Part shown: one piece after another, positions 43,124 to 51,186 of the stretch | Numbering within the stretch: the first letter of the stretch is position 1 | How the letters are laid out: the number at the start of each line of letters is the position of its first letter | Source of the DNA: Bacteroidales bacterium | Lineage (GTDB): Bacteria > Bacteroidota > Bacteroidia > Bacteroidales > Marinilabiliaceae | Reading direction: 5' to 3' | NCBI GenBank assembly: GCA_017539645.1 | Contig: JAFYCM010000008.1 | Span: 1-51,186, forward strand | DNA: 51,186 bases | Notes under the pieces: generated by a model | Told to the model about the DNA's origin: nothing | The model's database searches: none | The model's input: only the letters and a program-made list of their open reading frames with translations | Made by a program: the position numbers and the translations under genes

Positions 43124-43142
43124 AATTCATAATTGAAAATTG
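43124..43142. repeat. Inverted exact copy of part of the 20114-20164 repeat
   Basis: AATTCATAATTGAAAATTG is the exact reverse complement of 20145-20163 (19 of 19). The same wording, less exact, occurs near 904-917. These look like members of a dispersed AT-rich intergenic family. Confidence 0.6.
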
Positions 43143-43268
43143 AAACTTTTGAATAGAAGTGTTGCAAACACCGCGTTTGTAGCTTTCATTTTATAACTAT
43201 ATATATACAACTTTCAATCTATAAATCTCGATACGCAACGTATTACTTACGAATTGAAATTCAGCTGA

Positions 43269-44714
43269 CTATTCAAACCTTTCGCTCTTCATATTTATGG
43301 CTCTTCCAACGGCTTCGGCGGTAAACGGTAGTGGTGCGCTACCCAACTCGGGTATATTGAAACTCTTCAGGTTATAGTCGTAGAAGGTCGGACTCTCTTG
43401 TGGAAGAACAAACGGTTTATGCGCCTTGCCGTTGGCATCTACATAGCAAAAATATGGCTTGCCGTAGAGCCCGTCGTCGCGCTTGCTGGCAAATACAAAC
43501 CAACGGCTGTTGCTGCTCCAACTGTGATATGTGTCGCTCTTTTGGCTATTCACCACGGCAAGTGTATCTATCGCACCAGTCTGCAAATCAAGCATCTGCA
43601 AGTCCGATTCGGTGTGCCAAATGGGAAACGTACCGTAGGCAGCCACGGTGTATAGCAGATACTTTCCATCGGGCGAAACTTTCGGGTGACAAACTGAGCC
43701 TTTGCCCTCAATAGCAGCATTTTGCGCATTTATAATAGTATCGACCTGAGTACCTAATGTGCCCGTAGTTTCGTCGAAAGCGATGCGGCAGAGGCTGTAC
43801 TGCAAATCCTCTATTCGCGCTACATTTGGCGCAGTGCAGAAATATATGTATCGCCCATCGTGGCTGAAGGTTGGGAAGGTCTCGAACACGGTGCTGTCGT
43901 TGAGCAGTGGGCTACTTATAATCTTGTTCGCATCCAAGTCGGCAACGTAGACATCGCTCTTGCTGTCGTACACCTCGAGGCGGCGGCTTGGCTTGCTATG
44001 GAACGCCGGAATAATCACGTTCGACGAAAAGACCGCGTAGCGCCCCGTCGGGCTGAAGTGGAAGTAGACACTCGGCGAAATCATATCGGGTGTTTTGATG
44101 TCGAGTTTGCGCAGTACGCCGTTGGTGTTGAGAATAGCGCCACCGTTTTCGCCACGCACATACATCATCGAGCGGTTGGCATCGCGGTTGGCATACGTAT
44201 GGCAGTTCATACAGCGGTTACCCACAATCTTGTACGTACTTATGTTGCGTTCTTCGAAATTCTCTACGCAGCGCTCGCGCAGTTCTATATTCTGATAAAT
44301 CTCATAGTCGGGTTCAATGAGGCGATAGGTAAGAAACGCATCAACACTATCGCTCGCAACGTGCCACGTAAACTGCTTGTATTCAATCCATTTGCTATCA
44401 TTTTTTATATATATACTTACTCGCAAATCCTTATTCGCCGACCTCTCCATTAGGCGTTTCCATTCATCGAGGTCAAAAGTGGCTACATTGCCGCGATGGT
44501 GCGACATACATACGCTGTCGATGGTCACGTAGGTCTCGTCGGCAGCGGTGCGTAGCAAGAAGTTGAGCGGTGCAATGTTTTGCGGAATTGTCACATCGGT
44601 GTAGTCGGGATAGATGGGCGGCAGAGAGTCGACAAACGTAGCATTTTCGGGCGTTGTGAGGCAACTCGTCATAAATATGATGCACGTGGCAAAGCCGGAT
44701 AATCTTTTGAACAT
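43269..44714 (-). CDS. Lipoprotein with CXXCH haem motif and PD40 repeats
   Basis: 481 residues from the ATG at 44714; the frame is open 31 codons upstream but MFKRLSGFATCIIFMTSC gives a lipobox with Cys18. A single c-type haem site, RCMNCHTYA (Cys168, Cys171, His172), is followed by a PD40/TolB-like propeller (about 210-450: HFSPTGRYAVFSSN, FSHDGRYIYFCTAP, KVSPDGKYLLYTVA, NSRWFVFASKRDDGLYG). Similar proteins, paired with DUF6057 membrane proteins, occur in other Bacteroidales; their electron-transfer partner is not known. It lies seven bases after the DUF6057 gene. Confidence 0.75.
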   Translation of the reverse strand: MFKRLSGFATCIIFMTSCLTTPENATFVDSLPPIYPDYTDVTIPQNIAPLNFLLRTAADETYVTIDSVCMSHHRGNVATFDLDEWKRLMERSANKDLRVSIYIKNDSKWIEYKQFTWHVASDSVDAFLTYRLIEPDYEIYQNIELRERCVENFEERNISTYKIVGNRCMNCHTYANRDANRSMMYVRGENGGAILNTNGVLRKLDIKTPDMISPSVYFHFSPTGRYAVFSSNVIIPAFHSKPSRRLEVYDSKSDVYVADLDANKIISSPLLNDSTVFETFPTFSHDGRYIYFCTAPNVARIEDLQYSLCRIAFDETTGTLGTQVDTIINAQNAAIEGKGSVCHPKVSPDGKYLLYTVAAYGTFPIWHTESDLQMLDLQTGAIDTLAVVNSQKSDTYHSWSSNSRWFVFASKRDDGLYGKPYFCYVDANGKAHKPFVLPQESPTFYDYNLKSFNIPELGSAPLPFTAEAVGRAINMKSERFE

Positions 44715-44721
44715 ACGAACG

Positions 44722-46152
44722 TTATTTATGCGTATCGAAATAATACCAATAAGTATCTGAATATGAACTATTACCGCGCTGCTGGCTGTATGCGTCGAAG
44801 CGCGCAATCACATCGGCACTGATGCCGGCTTGTTGCCACTGTTCTTGCGTTGCGTTGGTGCCAGCAAGGTAGATGCAGAGCGCCTCGTCGTATAATTTAC
44901 GGTGCTGACGCGTGCCGTAGTATTTATTGTAGTCGCGCCAAAAGGTATCCATCTGTTTCAATAGCAAATCACTACACAGCAGGTAGTTAAGTGCGGCATC
45001 GTTCGCAGGATTCGAGTTGAGCAGCTGCGTAAGTATTACGTATGCATTGTCGCCATACTGCATGGTGTCGGTCGCATTCGTAAGCGACTGCTTCGTAACT
45101 ATCTGGCGCTTTATGGCTTCACTCTGATTATGCGGCATGTGGCGTTGCGCCCAATTCCTGTAGATAGGCGTCCGCTCGAGCACGCGCAGATATTTCATAG
45201 CCGCAGCGGTGTCGGCGGTCACGAGGTTAATCTCCGCCATTCGCTTGACCATGCGCACATTGCGGTTCTGCGGCGAAAAGACGTGGTTCATCATGGCAGC
45301 GCGCTCTGCGTAGGTCATGTCGCCTACGAGCCAATAGAGCTCGTTCATATTATTTATAAGTATGTGCGGCGTCTGCGGGCCAATATTCTCGAAAGTTCCA
45401 AGATACGGATTGCTAAAATCGAGCAGATGCTCAGGTAGCTCACCCACCTGCGCCGCTGATAGATAGTAGAAAAAGAGCATCTCTTTGGTGATGCGCTCGG
45501 CGGGCGCGTGTTGCACAATATCGAGCACGCGGCGATAATTGCCGAAATAGTACTCGTTGTCCACTGCAAAGTCGCTTTCGAGAATGGTTTCTGGGGCGTG
45601 AATTGCACCTATATATTGTTTAATATCAGCCTTGTAGTATTTGCCATAAGGGATAGTTACGAGCGTAAATATAATTATGGGCTGCACCGCGCACCAACGG
45701 CAGCGTTTGTACATAAATATTGATTGCCAGATAGTTACAACAAGCATTATTTTACCGATGGTGGCTGCGAGTTGATAGTTGATGTCTAAGTGGAAGGCAA
45801 ACTCGAGCAGCATTACTATTACAGCTACTATACACGCAATAGTTTTTATATGGCGTAACCTGATGAACGATAGTGCTTTATATATATATATACCCAACAA
45901 AAATATGCACATCGATACGATGAACGGCCCGAGGAATTTGTAGTAGAAGAAGGTGGTGAACAAGTCGCCAATGTAGTTGGCAAGCCACGCCGGCGTTGAG
46001 GTATACGACCCGAAGAAGTCCGCAGTGAGCAAGAAAACTTGGTTCTGCTCTTTGTAGTAGAAATGATATTGATAGCAGAGCGCAAAATAGACAAACGCGG
46101 CAAGCGCAACCACGCCAATGACTGCTATGTGTTTATGCTTTGAGAGAGGCAT
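44722..46152 (-). CDS. DUF6057 family membrane protein
   Basis: 476 residues. The N-terminal 170 residues have about six hydrophobic segments (VIGVVALAAFVYFALCY, FIVSMCIFLLGIYIY, TIACIVAVIVMLLEF and others); the rest is soluble, rich in Tyr, Asn and helices with weak TPR-like spacing (AERAAMMNHVF, AAAMKYLRVLERTP, DAALNYLLCSDLLLKQ). KEQNQVFLLTADFF...PAWLANYIGD is a pattern I recall from DUF6057. Function unknown. It leads the two-gene unit with the CXXCH/PD40 lipoprotein. Confidence 0.7.
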   Translation of the reverse strand: MPLSKHKHIAVIGVVALAAFVYFALCYQYHFYYKEQNQVFLLTADFFGSYTSTPAWLANYIGDLFTTFFYYKFLGPFIVSMCIFLLGIYIYKALSFIRLRHIKTIACIVAVIVMLLEFAFHLDINYQLAATIGKIMLVVTIWQSIFMYKRCRWCAVQPIIIFTLVTIPYGKYYKADIKQYIGAIHAPETILESDFAVDNEYYFGNYRRVLDIVQHAPAERITKEMLFFYYLSAAQVGELPEHLLDFSNPYLGTFENIGPQTPHILINNMNELYWLVGDMTYAERAAMMNHVFSPQNRNVRMVKRMAEINLVTADTAAAMKYLRVLERTPIYRNWAQRHMPHNQSEAIKRQIVTKQSLTNATDTMQYGDNAYVILTQLLNSNPANDAALNYLLCSDLLLKQMDTFWRDYNKYYGTRQHRKLYDEALCIYLAGTNATQEQWQQAGISADVIARFDAYSQQRGNSSYSDTYWYYFDTHK

Positions 46153-46500
46153 CGGTCAACAAATTGAGTTGTGTAAAAATAGTTACGATTTCCGATTATA
46201 AGCGCACAGATTGCGCAGATTGGATGAATTTGTAATCACAGAAATCGCAGAAGTTCGGTGCTTTTCGTGTATTCCGTGGTTCATCTTCGTGTTTTGTAAT
46301 TTATAGGCGAGTATTTCGTTTGTTTGGTTCAATTAGGTGTATAATGCTTCAAATGAAAAAGCCACTGATTTAGGCAGATTTCTACTTCTCTGCTCGGAAA
46401 CAAAAAAGACCGCTCCGAAGAGCAGCCTTTTGGTTGAGAGTTGAGAGCGTTGTGTAGAACTACTATCTACACTACCCTATACGCTCTCCCCTTTTTACTT
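46153..46500. other. 348-base intergenic region
   Basis: No gene is supported here. Contents from left to right: an AT-rich stretch; bases 46230-46300 with the phrases CACAGAAATCGCAGAAG and CGTGTATTCCGTGGTTCATC, resembling widespread intergenic wording and the 12784-12799 sequence; the GH97 terminator (46402-46431); and a second inverted repeat just after the GH97 stop, GAGAGCG/CGCTCTC (46443-46449 with 46482-46488) around TGTAG/CTACA. The DUF6057 promoter should lie at the left end, but I cannot identify it. Confidence 0.5.
46402..46431 (-). terminator. Terminator after GH97 with TTCG tetraloop
   Basis: On the minus strand AAAAGGCTGCTC-TTCG-GAGCGGTCTTTT pairs over all 12 positions (two G-T pairs) with a C(UUCG)G loop and a following T-run. 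It lies 70 bases after the GH97 stop. Confidence 0.85.
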
Positions 46501-48450
46501 CTATTTACCTACGTATACCACGCCCGAGAGCGGAGCTACGCGCAACTTAGCATTCTTCTTATACTTAACCTCGGCGAACGTTGGTTTGCCGGCTTTGTCG
46601 TCGCTATAGCAATCGACAAGTTCTTTGTCGGCAAATGGTAGATTCATGGTATTGATAGACAGTTCTTTATCGGTGCCATTAGCTATGGCAACGTACCACT
46701 TGCCGCCACTCTTGCGCGCGAGCACAATGTACTTACCAGGATAGCCATCTATGAAGCGCGTCTCGTCCCACGTGGTAGGCACACTGCGGAGGAAATCCAT
46801 GCAGATTTTGGGTGCATCGGTGAGGTTGTTTGGCGCAAGGGCAAAGTTCTGTATCGGATTTTGGAACAGAATTGTGGTTGCGAGTTCAAACACGTCAGAA
46901 GTGCGGCGAACGTTGCCTTTGGCGTTGCTACGGTGCATATACTTATTCATAAAGCAGCCTCCAAATTCCATGCAGCCCACAGCGTTGCGCACAAATGGGT
47001 GAAGCATGGCATTGGTGCCAAACACGTCGCAGAAGTGCTGCTCGAAAATCAGGTTTTCGCTAGCGAGAACTGCCTCAGAGCCAACATAGTTAGGATACAT
47101 ACGCTCCCAACCGCGAGGCAGCGTGCAGCCGTGGAATATCACCATCAGGCCGTTGTCGTTGGCATCGGAGAGGATGTCTTCGTAGAGGCGCAGCGTCTCT
47201 TGCTTGTCGCCCGCAAAGAAGTCCACTTTGATGCCGGCAGCGCCAATCTCCTTAAGCCATTTCATCTCTGCCTTGCGCGTGATGGCGCGATCCATAATAT
47301 TTATAGGGCTTTGCACAATGTCGTTCCAGTAGCCGCTCGAGCTATACCACACAAAGAGTTTCACACCTTTCGAACGCGCATAGTCGGCGAGCTGCTTCAT
47401 TCGCTCGTGGCCTATATTTATGTCCCAAGCGCAGTCGACAAGCGTGTAGCTATAGCCCATAGCCGCAGCGAGGTCGATGAACGCCACTTGGTCGTCGTAG
47501 TTGATACTATTGTCTTGCCAGAGAATCCAGCTCCACGTGCCTTTGCCGTATACATACTTATTATCAGTGCTATAGAGCGGGCGAACGGTGTTCCACGCAG
47601 CCGTTGTCTCTACTATCGGAGCGAGCGTTTTGCCCACGGTGATGGTGCGCCAAGGTGTCACGCCTGGAAGCGCGAACGCTGGTTCTGCCGTGCCGTTGCC
47701 GTTGTTCTCCTCTTGCATAGCGAACGCGAGTTCGTAGCCTTCGCTTGCGTAGTCGCTGAGGTGGCTTGCGCAGTAGCGGCTGTCGACACCCGTTTCGCTA
47801 ACGAGCACCCAACCAACTTCGCCAACTTTGAAGAGGCACGGGAAAGTGTATCCATGGCCAAACTTCGATTTTGCCGTAAGCGGTGCATCAAGCGCATACT
47901 CCTCTTCGTAGCTTGGTTTTGAGCGTTTCCAGCCAATCATAGCATCGCTTTGCGGGCAGAGGAAGGTGGTTGTGTTGTCGCTAAAGTTGAACGTCGTCTG
48001 CTCTTTCATCATACGTATGCAGCCACGTTCGCCACGATTCTGGCGCGGAACTTCGTAGCGGAACGCCACATCGTTGTCCGACACGCTGAACGTCACCACA
48101 TAGCTACCAATATTGTTATGTACATACGCCTTCAACTCGTTGGCTACGTAGTGCACGTGCGCCGTTTTTATGCGGTCGAGGTCGAACTCATTATCTACGC
48201 GCGAAATCGTCGATGAATCGATTGTCAAGCCTTTCGAGAAATCGCCAAACTCAGCCACAAAGCCCAGACGCGACTTGGTCAGCATCGCTTGTCCGTCGTA
48301 GTTGACTACGTATGAGAGTGCGCCGCCTTCTTCGCTAATTTTCACTACTAATCGATTGTCGGGCGAGGCTACCTCTACCGTTTTTGCAGCACACGTCAGA
48401 GTGGTCACGAATGCCGCTACTAATGCCATTGTTTTTACGTATGTATGCAT
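46501..48450 (-). CDS. GH97 family glycoside hydrolase
   Basis: 649 residues, family-typical. A signal peptide (about 1-21) is followed by an N-terminal beta-sandwich (about 22-280, SPDNRLVVKIS, AFRYEVPRQ), a (beta/alpha)8 barrel (about 290-560, GKGTWSWILWQDNSINYDDQ, YTLVDCAWD, LFVWYSSSGYW) and a C-terminal beta domain. GH97 contains inverting alpha-glucosidases (SusB) and retaining alpha-galactosidases; Asp410 in GIKVDFF sits where retaining members have their nucleophile, so alpha-galactosidase-like activity is the better guess. A second acid lies at Glu459 or Glu465 (GSEAVLASE). Periplasmic. It begins 18 bases after the miniature amidohydrolase-like gene; no SusC/D pair is present. Confidence 0.88.
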   Translation of the reverse strand: MHTYVKTMALVAAFVTTLTCAAKTVEVASPDNRLVVKISEEGGALSYVVNYDGQAMLTKSRLGFVAEFGDFSKGLTIDSSTISRVDNEFDLDRIKTAHVHYVANELKAYVHNNIGSYVVTFSVSDNDVAFRYEVPRQNRGERGCIRMMKEQTTFNFSDNTTTFLCPQSDAMIGWKRSKPSYEEEYALDAPLTAKSKFGHGYTFPCLFKVGEVGWVLVSETGVDSRYCASHLSDYASEGYELAFAMQEENNGNGTAEPAFALPGVTPWRTITVGKTLAPIVETTAAWNTVRPLYSTDNKYVYGKGTWSWILWQDNSINYDDQVAFIDLAAAMGYSYTLVDCAWDINIGHERMKQLADYARSKGVKLFVWYSSSGYWNDIVQSPINIMDRAITRKAEMKWLKEIGAAGIKVDFFAGDKQETLRLYEDILSDANDNGLMVIFHGCTLPRGWERMYPNYVGSEAVLASENLIFEQHFCDVFGTNAMLHPFVRNAVGCMEFGGCFMNKYMHRSNAKGNVRRTSDVFELATTILFQNPIQNFALAPNNLTDAPKICMDFLRSVPTTWDETRFIDGYPGKYIVLARKSGGKWYVAIANGTDKELSINTMNLPFADKELVDCYSDDKAGKPTFAEVKYKKNAKLRVAPLSGVVYVGK

Positions 48451-48468
48451 AAATATTATGTTGGTTGG

Positions 48469-48819
48469 TTAGACTAATCTATTTACTATAAGCCTATTAC
48501 TTATGCCGTCGATGCAGAACTCGTTCAGGTCGAAACCGTTCAACAGCAACAATCCCGTGCGCTTCCCCGCGGCTATTTGATGCTCATTATCAACCAATTC
48601 GCGCATCGAACGGCAAAATTTTTCACGCGAGCCAAAGCGAATCTTTGTGGTATCGACTTCGGGAATAATTACGCCAGTGAAAAATCGCGTATGAGCCATC
48701 TCTGCCATGCGCTCATTCTCAATAACTTCGGTAATTACGCCATTGGCATCGACCGAAATTACTGGATAGTGACCGAGTGTACCATCAGTACGAAAATATA
48801 GGTGGGAGCTGAACCTCAT
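48469..48819 (-). CDS. Small protein resembling the composite beta-domain of an amidohydrolase without its barrel
   Basis: 116 residues. The first half (YFRTDGTLGHYPVISVDANG, VITEVIENE, RFFTGVIIPEV) resembles the N-terminal beta strands of amidohydrolases, ending where the metal-binding HxH barrel normally starts. The second half (IAAGKRTGLLLLNGFDLN, ISNRLIVNRLV) resembles their closing strands ('..PGKRADLLL..'). The roughly 250-residue TIM barrel is absent, as are all metal ligands. The ATG at 48819 overlaps the DUF4296 gene by 35 bases; no other Met precedes the conserved start. Function unknown; no catalysis expected. Confidence 0.6.
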   Translation of the reverse strand: MRFSSHLYFRTDGTLGHYPVISVDANGVITEVIENERMAEMAHTRFFTGVIIPEVDTTKIRFGSREKFCRSMRELVDNEHQIAAGKRTGLLLLNGFDLNEFCIDGISNRLIVNRLV

Positions 48820-49636
48820 CGAATGTTATGCTATCGGTTACTTCGTATGGTATATATTGAAACTTTATAGCCGAGAGGTTTGCAGTAGTTTTTTTCAACT
48901 GCTTAGAGGTTAGCAATGTAGCCTTAAGTTTTGTAGCAGCCAAAGTGTCACGAATCTGTTGCTCTATGGTAGCCGTCTGACGAATGGTTTTTCGGTTTAT
49001 GAGGCATTGTGTGGTGTCGGCTATGGTATCGTTGTACACTGCAATAAGTTGCATGTAGCACGTGTCGCGCGCCTCGTTTTTGTGCGGGAACATATAGGTC
49101 ATCTCAAGCGTCACCGTGCCGCCACTAATCGAATCTACATCTACCTCAAACACAAGGTTTTTGGGAAATGTATCTTTAGGGGCAAATGGTAAGCGAATAA
49201 CCTCTTTGCCATATTTCCAGTAATTCACCGTCAGCGAATCGCGCATCTTATCTATGAGCGCCGAAATGGAATCGCGCTTTTGCAGCACTTGACCGAAGCG
49301 AGCCTCACGCTCCGTAAGAAGCGCCACAACTTCGAAATAGACTTCGCTATATTTTTCGGGGTGCGCCGAATACCATGCTATTATCGAGTCGAACTCGGGT
49401 TTGGTGAGATCGTAGTGGCTAAGCACCGACTTGTAAATATGCTCAATAACCTTATCCTTGCTCTTCTCCTTGGTTTTGTGTTGCACCACGGCATCGGCAA
49501 TATATATATCGGAAAGAATCTGAGCCATGCGCTCTTTGCCGGGAATCAAGCGGTTGCAATACGCTCTATACGACACGATAGCTGCTACAACTACCGCAAT
49601 GGCTATGGCTACTATTATGAACTTCTTTCTCGTCAT
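48785..49636 (-). CDS. DUF4296-containing membrane-anchored protein
   Basis: 283 residues. One N-terminal hydrophobic segment (about 6-24) acts as anchor or signal. Residues about 32-125 fit DUF4296: RMAQILSDIYIADAVVQ, HYDLTKPEFDSIIAWYSAHP, EKYSEVYFEVVALLTERE. The remaining part is beta-rich and ends in DEVQLPPIFSY. DUF4296 is found only in Bacteroidetes and has no known function. It starts three bases after the glycosylphosphotransferase and overlaps the next gene by 35 bases. Confidence 0.75.
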   Translation of the reverse strand: MTRKKFIIVAIAIAVVVAAIVSYRAYCNRLIPGKERMAQILSDIYIADAVVQHKTKEKSKDKVIEHIYKSVLSHYDLTKPEFDSIIAWYSAHPEKYSEVYFEVVALLTEREARFGQVLQKRDSISALIDKMRDSLTVNYWKYGKEVIRLPFAPKDTFPKNLVFEVDVDSISGGTVTLEMTYMFPHKNEARDTCYMQLIAVYNDTIADTTQCLINRKTIRQTATIEQQIRDTLAATKLKATLLTSKQLKKTTANLSAIKFQYIPYEVTDSITFDEVQLPPIFSY

Positions 49637-49639
49637 GGG

Positions 49640-51064
49640 CTACTTGCCATCGGCGCGAAACATTGTTCGCACGGTTTTCAATATTATTACTATGTCGAGC
49701 GAAATCGACCAGTTGTCGATGTACTCCATATCCAAGCGCATCCACTCGTCGAAGGTGATGCTGTTGCGCTCGCGCGACACTTGCCACAAGCATGTTATGC
49801 CCGGACGCATGGAGAGTCGGCGCATCTGCCAACGTTCATACTTAGCAACCTCATCGGGCAACGGTGGACGTGGTCCAATCATCGACATATCGCCACGCAA
49901 CACGTTGATGAACTGCGGAAATTCGTCGATACCTACCTTGCGAAGGAATCGGCCAACGCGAGTGATGCGCGGGTCGTTGGTCATCTTGAAGGCAGGACCA
50001 GACATCTCGTTCTGCGCCTGAAGTTCGGCTTTCATCTTGTCGGCGCCTACAACCATTGTGCGGAATTTGTATAGATTAAACGTCTTGCCGCGCAATCCCG
50101 AACGTTTCTGCTTGAAGAATACTGGGCCTTTAGAGTCCAATTTTATTATCAATGCCACTAATAGGAAGAACGGCATACCTATGATAATCACGCCAAGTGC
50201 CGATAAAATGTCGGCCACACGCTTGACAAGTAGACCTGTGTAGTCGGTTGGTGTATTACAAATGGTGAGTACGGCCTGTGTATCGAAATAGCGCACTTGC
50301 ACGTTGGACGACAAGCGGTTGAAGAACGACGAACAGAGACGGAACATAACGCCAAAGTCGGTGCAAACGTCGATGATGTGCTTTATGTGCTCCATACTAT
50401 CGATGTCGCACGCATAGATAAGTTCCTCAACTTTCGATGTAAGTATCGATGCAAAATCTACATCGTTGATGTTATAAGTACGGAAACGGTCTTTGTATTT
50501 TTCTACTATGTACTCATCGCCCACAAGCGACGTGATGCGATAGCCCCACTCGAAGTTTTTCAATATTAGTTTGAGCAGCGTTTCGCCTTGCTTGTCGCAC
50601 ACAAACACGATGTGCTTTATGTTACGGCCTCTGCTGCGCATTCTACGCATAACTATGTAGAACGTTATCTTCAGCGAAATGCTCAATACGCTTGCTATAA
50701 CGCCAAACAAGATGACAAACGCGCGATTGTAGATAGGCAAACCAAGCATCGTCTGCGTAAAGACCAGCATCACGCAGGTCAGCGCACTCTCCATAATATG
50801 GAACAACACAACGTATGCATACGAACGGCTTCGGTAGACCTCATTGAGGTTGAACCACGAATCTATCGCGCCCCAGAAGATAACTATGAATACGTACGAA
50901 ATCACATTGTCGCGACTGAGCACAACGTTTATCAACGATGGCTCGTCCCACTTGACAATGAGTATTGCCAACATGTACGACACTACAGCAAAGATTGCCG
51001 TCACTGCCGTCATCAACACCTTTACGAATCGTCCTCTATTACTTAGATTATCAACCGTCTCCAT
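49640..51064 (-). CDS. Polyprenyl glycosylphosphotransferase (exopolysaccharide initiation)
   Basis: 474 residues. Four hydrophobic segments in the N-terminal 130 residues, a Rossmann-like CoA-binding domain (about 140-260, IKHIVFVCDKQGETLLKLI), a fifth membrane segment (about 280-305) and the catalytic bacterial sugar-transferase domain (about 275-474): VFFKQKRSGLRGKTFNLYKF, KVGIDEFPQFINVLRGDMS, MIGPRPPLPDEV, RPGITCLWQVS. It transfers a sugar-1-phosphate to undecaprenyl phosphate, the first step of capsule or exopolysaccharide synthesis (WbaP/PglC class). Sugar unknown. It heads the operon with DUF4296, the mini protein and GH97. Tandem 13-base repeats lie 29 bases upstream. Confidence 0.93.
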   Translation of the reverse strand: METVDNLSNRGRFVKVLMTAVTAIFAVVSYMLAILIVKWDEPSLINVVLSRDNVISYVFIVIFWGAIDSWFNLNEVYRSRSYAYVVLFHIMESALTCVMLVFTQTMLGLPIYNRAFVILFGVIASVLSISLKITFYIVMRRMRSRGRNIKHIVFVCDKQGETLLKLILKNFEWGYRITSLVGDEYIVEKYKDRFRTYNINDVDFASILTSKVEELIYACDIDSMEHIKHIIDVCTDFGVMFRLCSSFFNRLSSNVQVRYFDTQAVLTICNTPTDYTGLLVKRVADILSALGVIIIGMPFFLLVALIIKLDSKGPVFFKQKRSGLRGKTFNLYKFRTMVVGADKMKAELQAQNEMSGPAFKMTNDPRITRVGRFLRKVGIDEFPQFINVLRGDMSMIGPRPPLPDEVAKYERWQMRRLSMRPGITCLWQVSRERNSITFDEWMRLDMEYIDNWSISLDIVIILKTVRTMFRADGK

Positions 51065-51092
51065 AAATTCTCTTTTCGTTTATGTAGCTATT

Positions 51093-51186
51093 TATGCATT
51101 TTCATTATGCATTTTCATTATGCATTTTCATTATGCATTTTCATTATGCATTTTCATTATGCATTTTCATTATGCATTTTCATTAT
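51093..51186. repeat. 13-base tandem repeat, at least 7.2 copies, running off the window
   Basis: TATGCATTTTCAT is repeated seven times without a change (51093-51183) and a partial eighth copy reaches the edge. On the minus strand the array reads ATGAAAATGCATA and sits immediately upstream of the glycosylphosphotransferase gene, in or near its leader. Confidence 0.95.

Noticed and set aside
46861-47922. 353-residue plus-strand frame opposite GH97
   Set aside because: Antisense shadow of a well-conserved glycosidase; His/Val/Ala-rich, with no signal peptide or motif.
1-51186. tRNA, rRNA, CRISPR array, insertion sequence or prophage
   Set aside because: No cloverleaf with a T-loop consensus in the gaps, no spaced direct repeats of CRISPR type (the only regular array is the contiguous 13-mer), and no transposase, integrase or phage protein.

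Overview
The window reads as chromosomal DNA of a Bacteroidota species, most likely an uncultured member of the order Bacteroidales. The evidence is type IX secretion (T9SS) parts (a PorE-like protein, a PorP/SprF barrel, and type B and type A sorting domains), an S46 dipeptidyl-peptidase, a GH97 glycosidase, a split hisGDCB operon with fused hisB, the DUF4286-ruvC-queA order, and Bacteroidetes-type promoters (TTTG, about 19 bases, TAnnTTTG). I see no rRNA, tRNA, CRISPR array, insertion sequence or prophage gene. Coding density is high.

Layout. 1-0.9 kb: start of a TIGR02757/DUF2400 gene and lolD (minus). 1.0-4.2 kb: a TPR protein and a PorE-like TPR/propeller/CRD/OmpA protein (plus). 4.3-7.2 kb: a DUF3784 membrane protein, an esterase and a C10 cysteine peptidase whose frame is cut by a TGA. 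7.3-10.5 kb: an S46 peptidase with DPP11 features and a beta-helix lipoprotein. 10.6-15 kb: rplU-rpmA, serS, DUF4286-ruvC-queA. 15.0-19.6 kb: hisGDCB behind a leader that encodes seven consecutive histidines and ends in a terminator. 19.6-29.5 kb (minus): msrC, a thioesterase, tsaC, dapD, an ABCG-like exporter, a lipoprotein, serB with an epimerase, and carA. 29.6-37.9 kb (minus): a five-gene surface operon. 38.0-43.1 kb (minus): rpmE2, a large secreted protein, a truncated NUDIX-like N-domain and asnS. 43.3-46.2 kb: a CXXCH/PD40 lipoprotein with a DUF6057 membrane protein. 46.5-51.1 kb: GH97, a miniature amidohydrolase-like protein, DUF4296 and a polyprenyl glycosylphosphotransferase preceded by 13-base tandem repeats that run off the window.

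How they work together. The most notable unit is the operon read from 37864 to 29604: a secreted protein with a type B sorting domain, its PorP/SprF-like barrel, a PD40-PKD protein, an unknown secreted protein, and a membrane sensor with a periplasmic propeller and an intact cytoplasmic SpoIIE/PP2C phosphatase. Overlapping stop and start codons tie most of it together, which suggests that surface-protein export is coupled to intracellular signalling. The second notable item is the his leader: coding, antiterminator and terminator elements are all visible and geometrically consistent with classical ribosome-mediated attenuation. The PorE-like protein, the DPP11-like peptidase and the C10 peptidase fit a proteolytic, T9SS-using lifestyle. 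The rest is mainly housekeeping (translation, His, Ser, Lys and pyrimidine/Arg biosynthesis, DNA repair).
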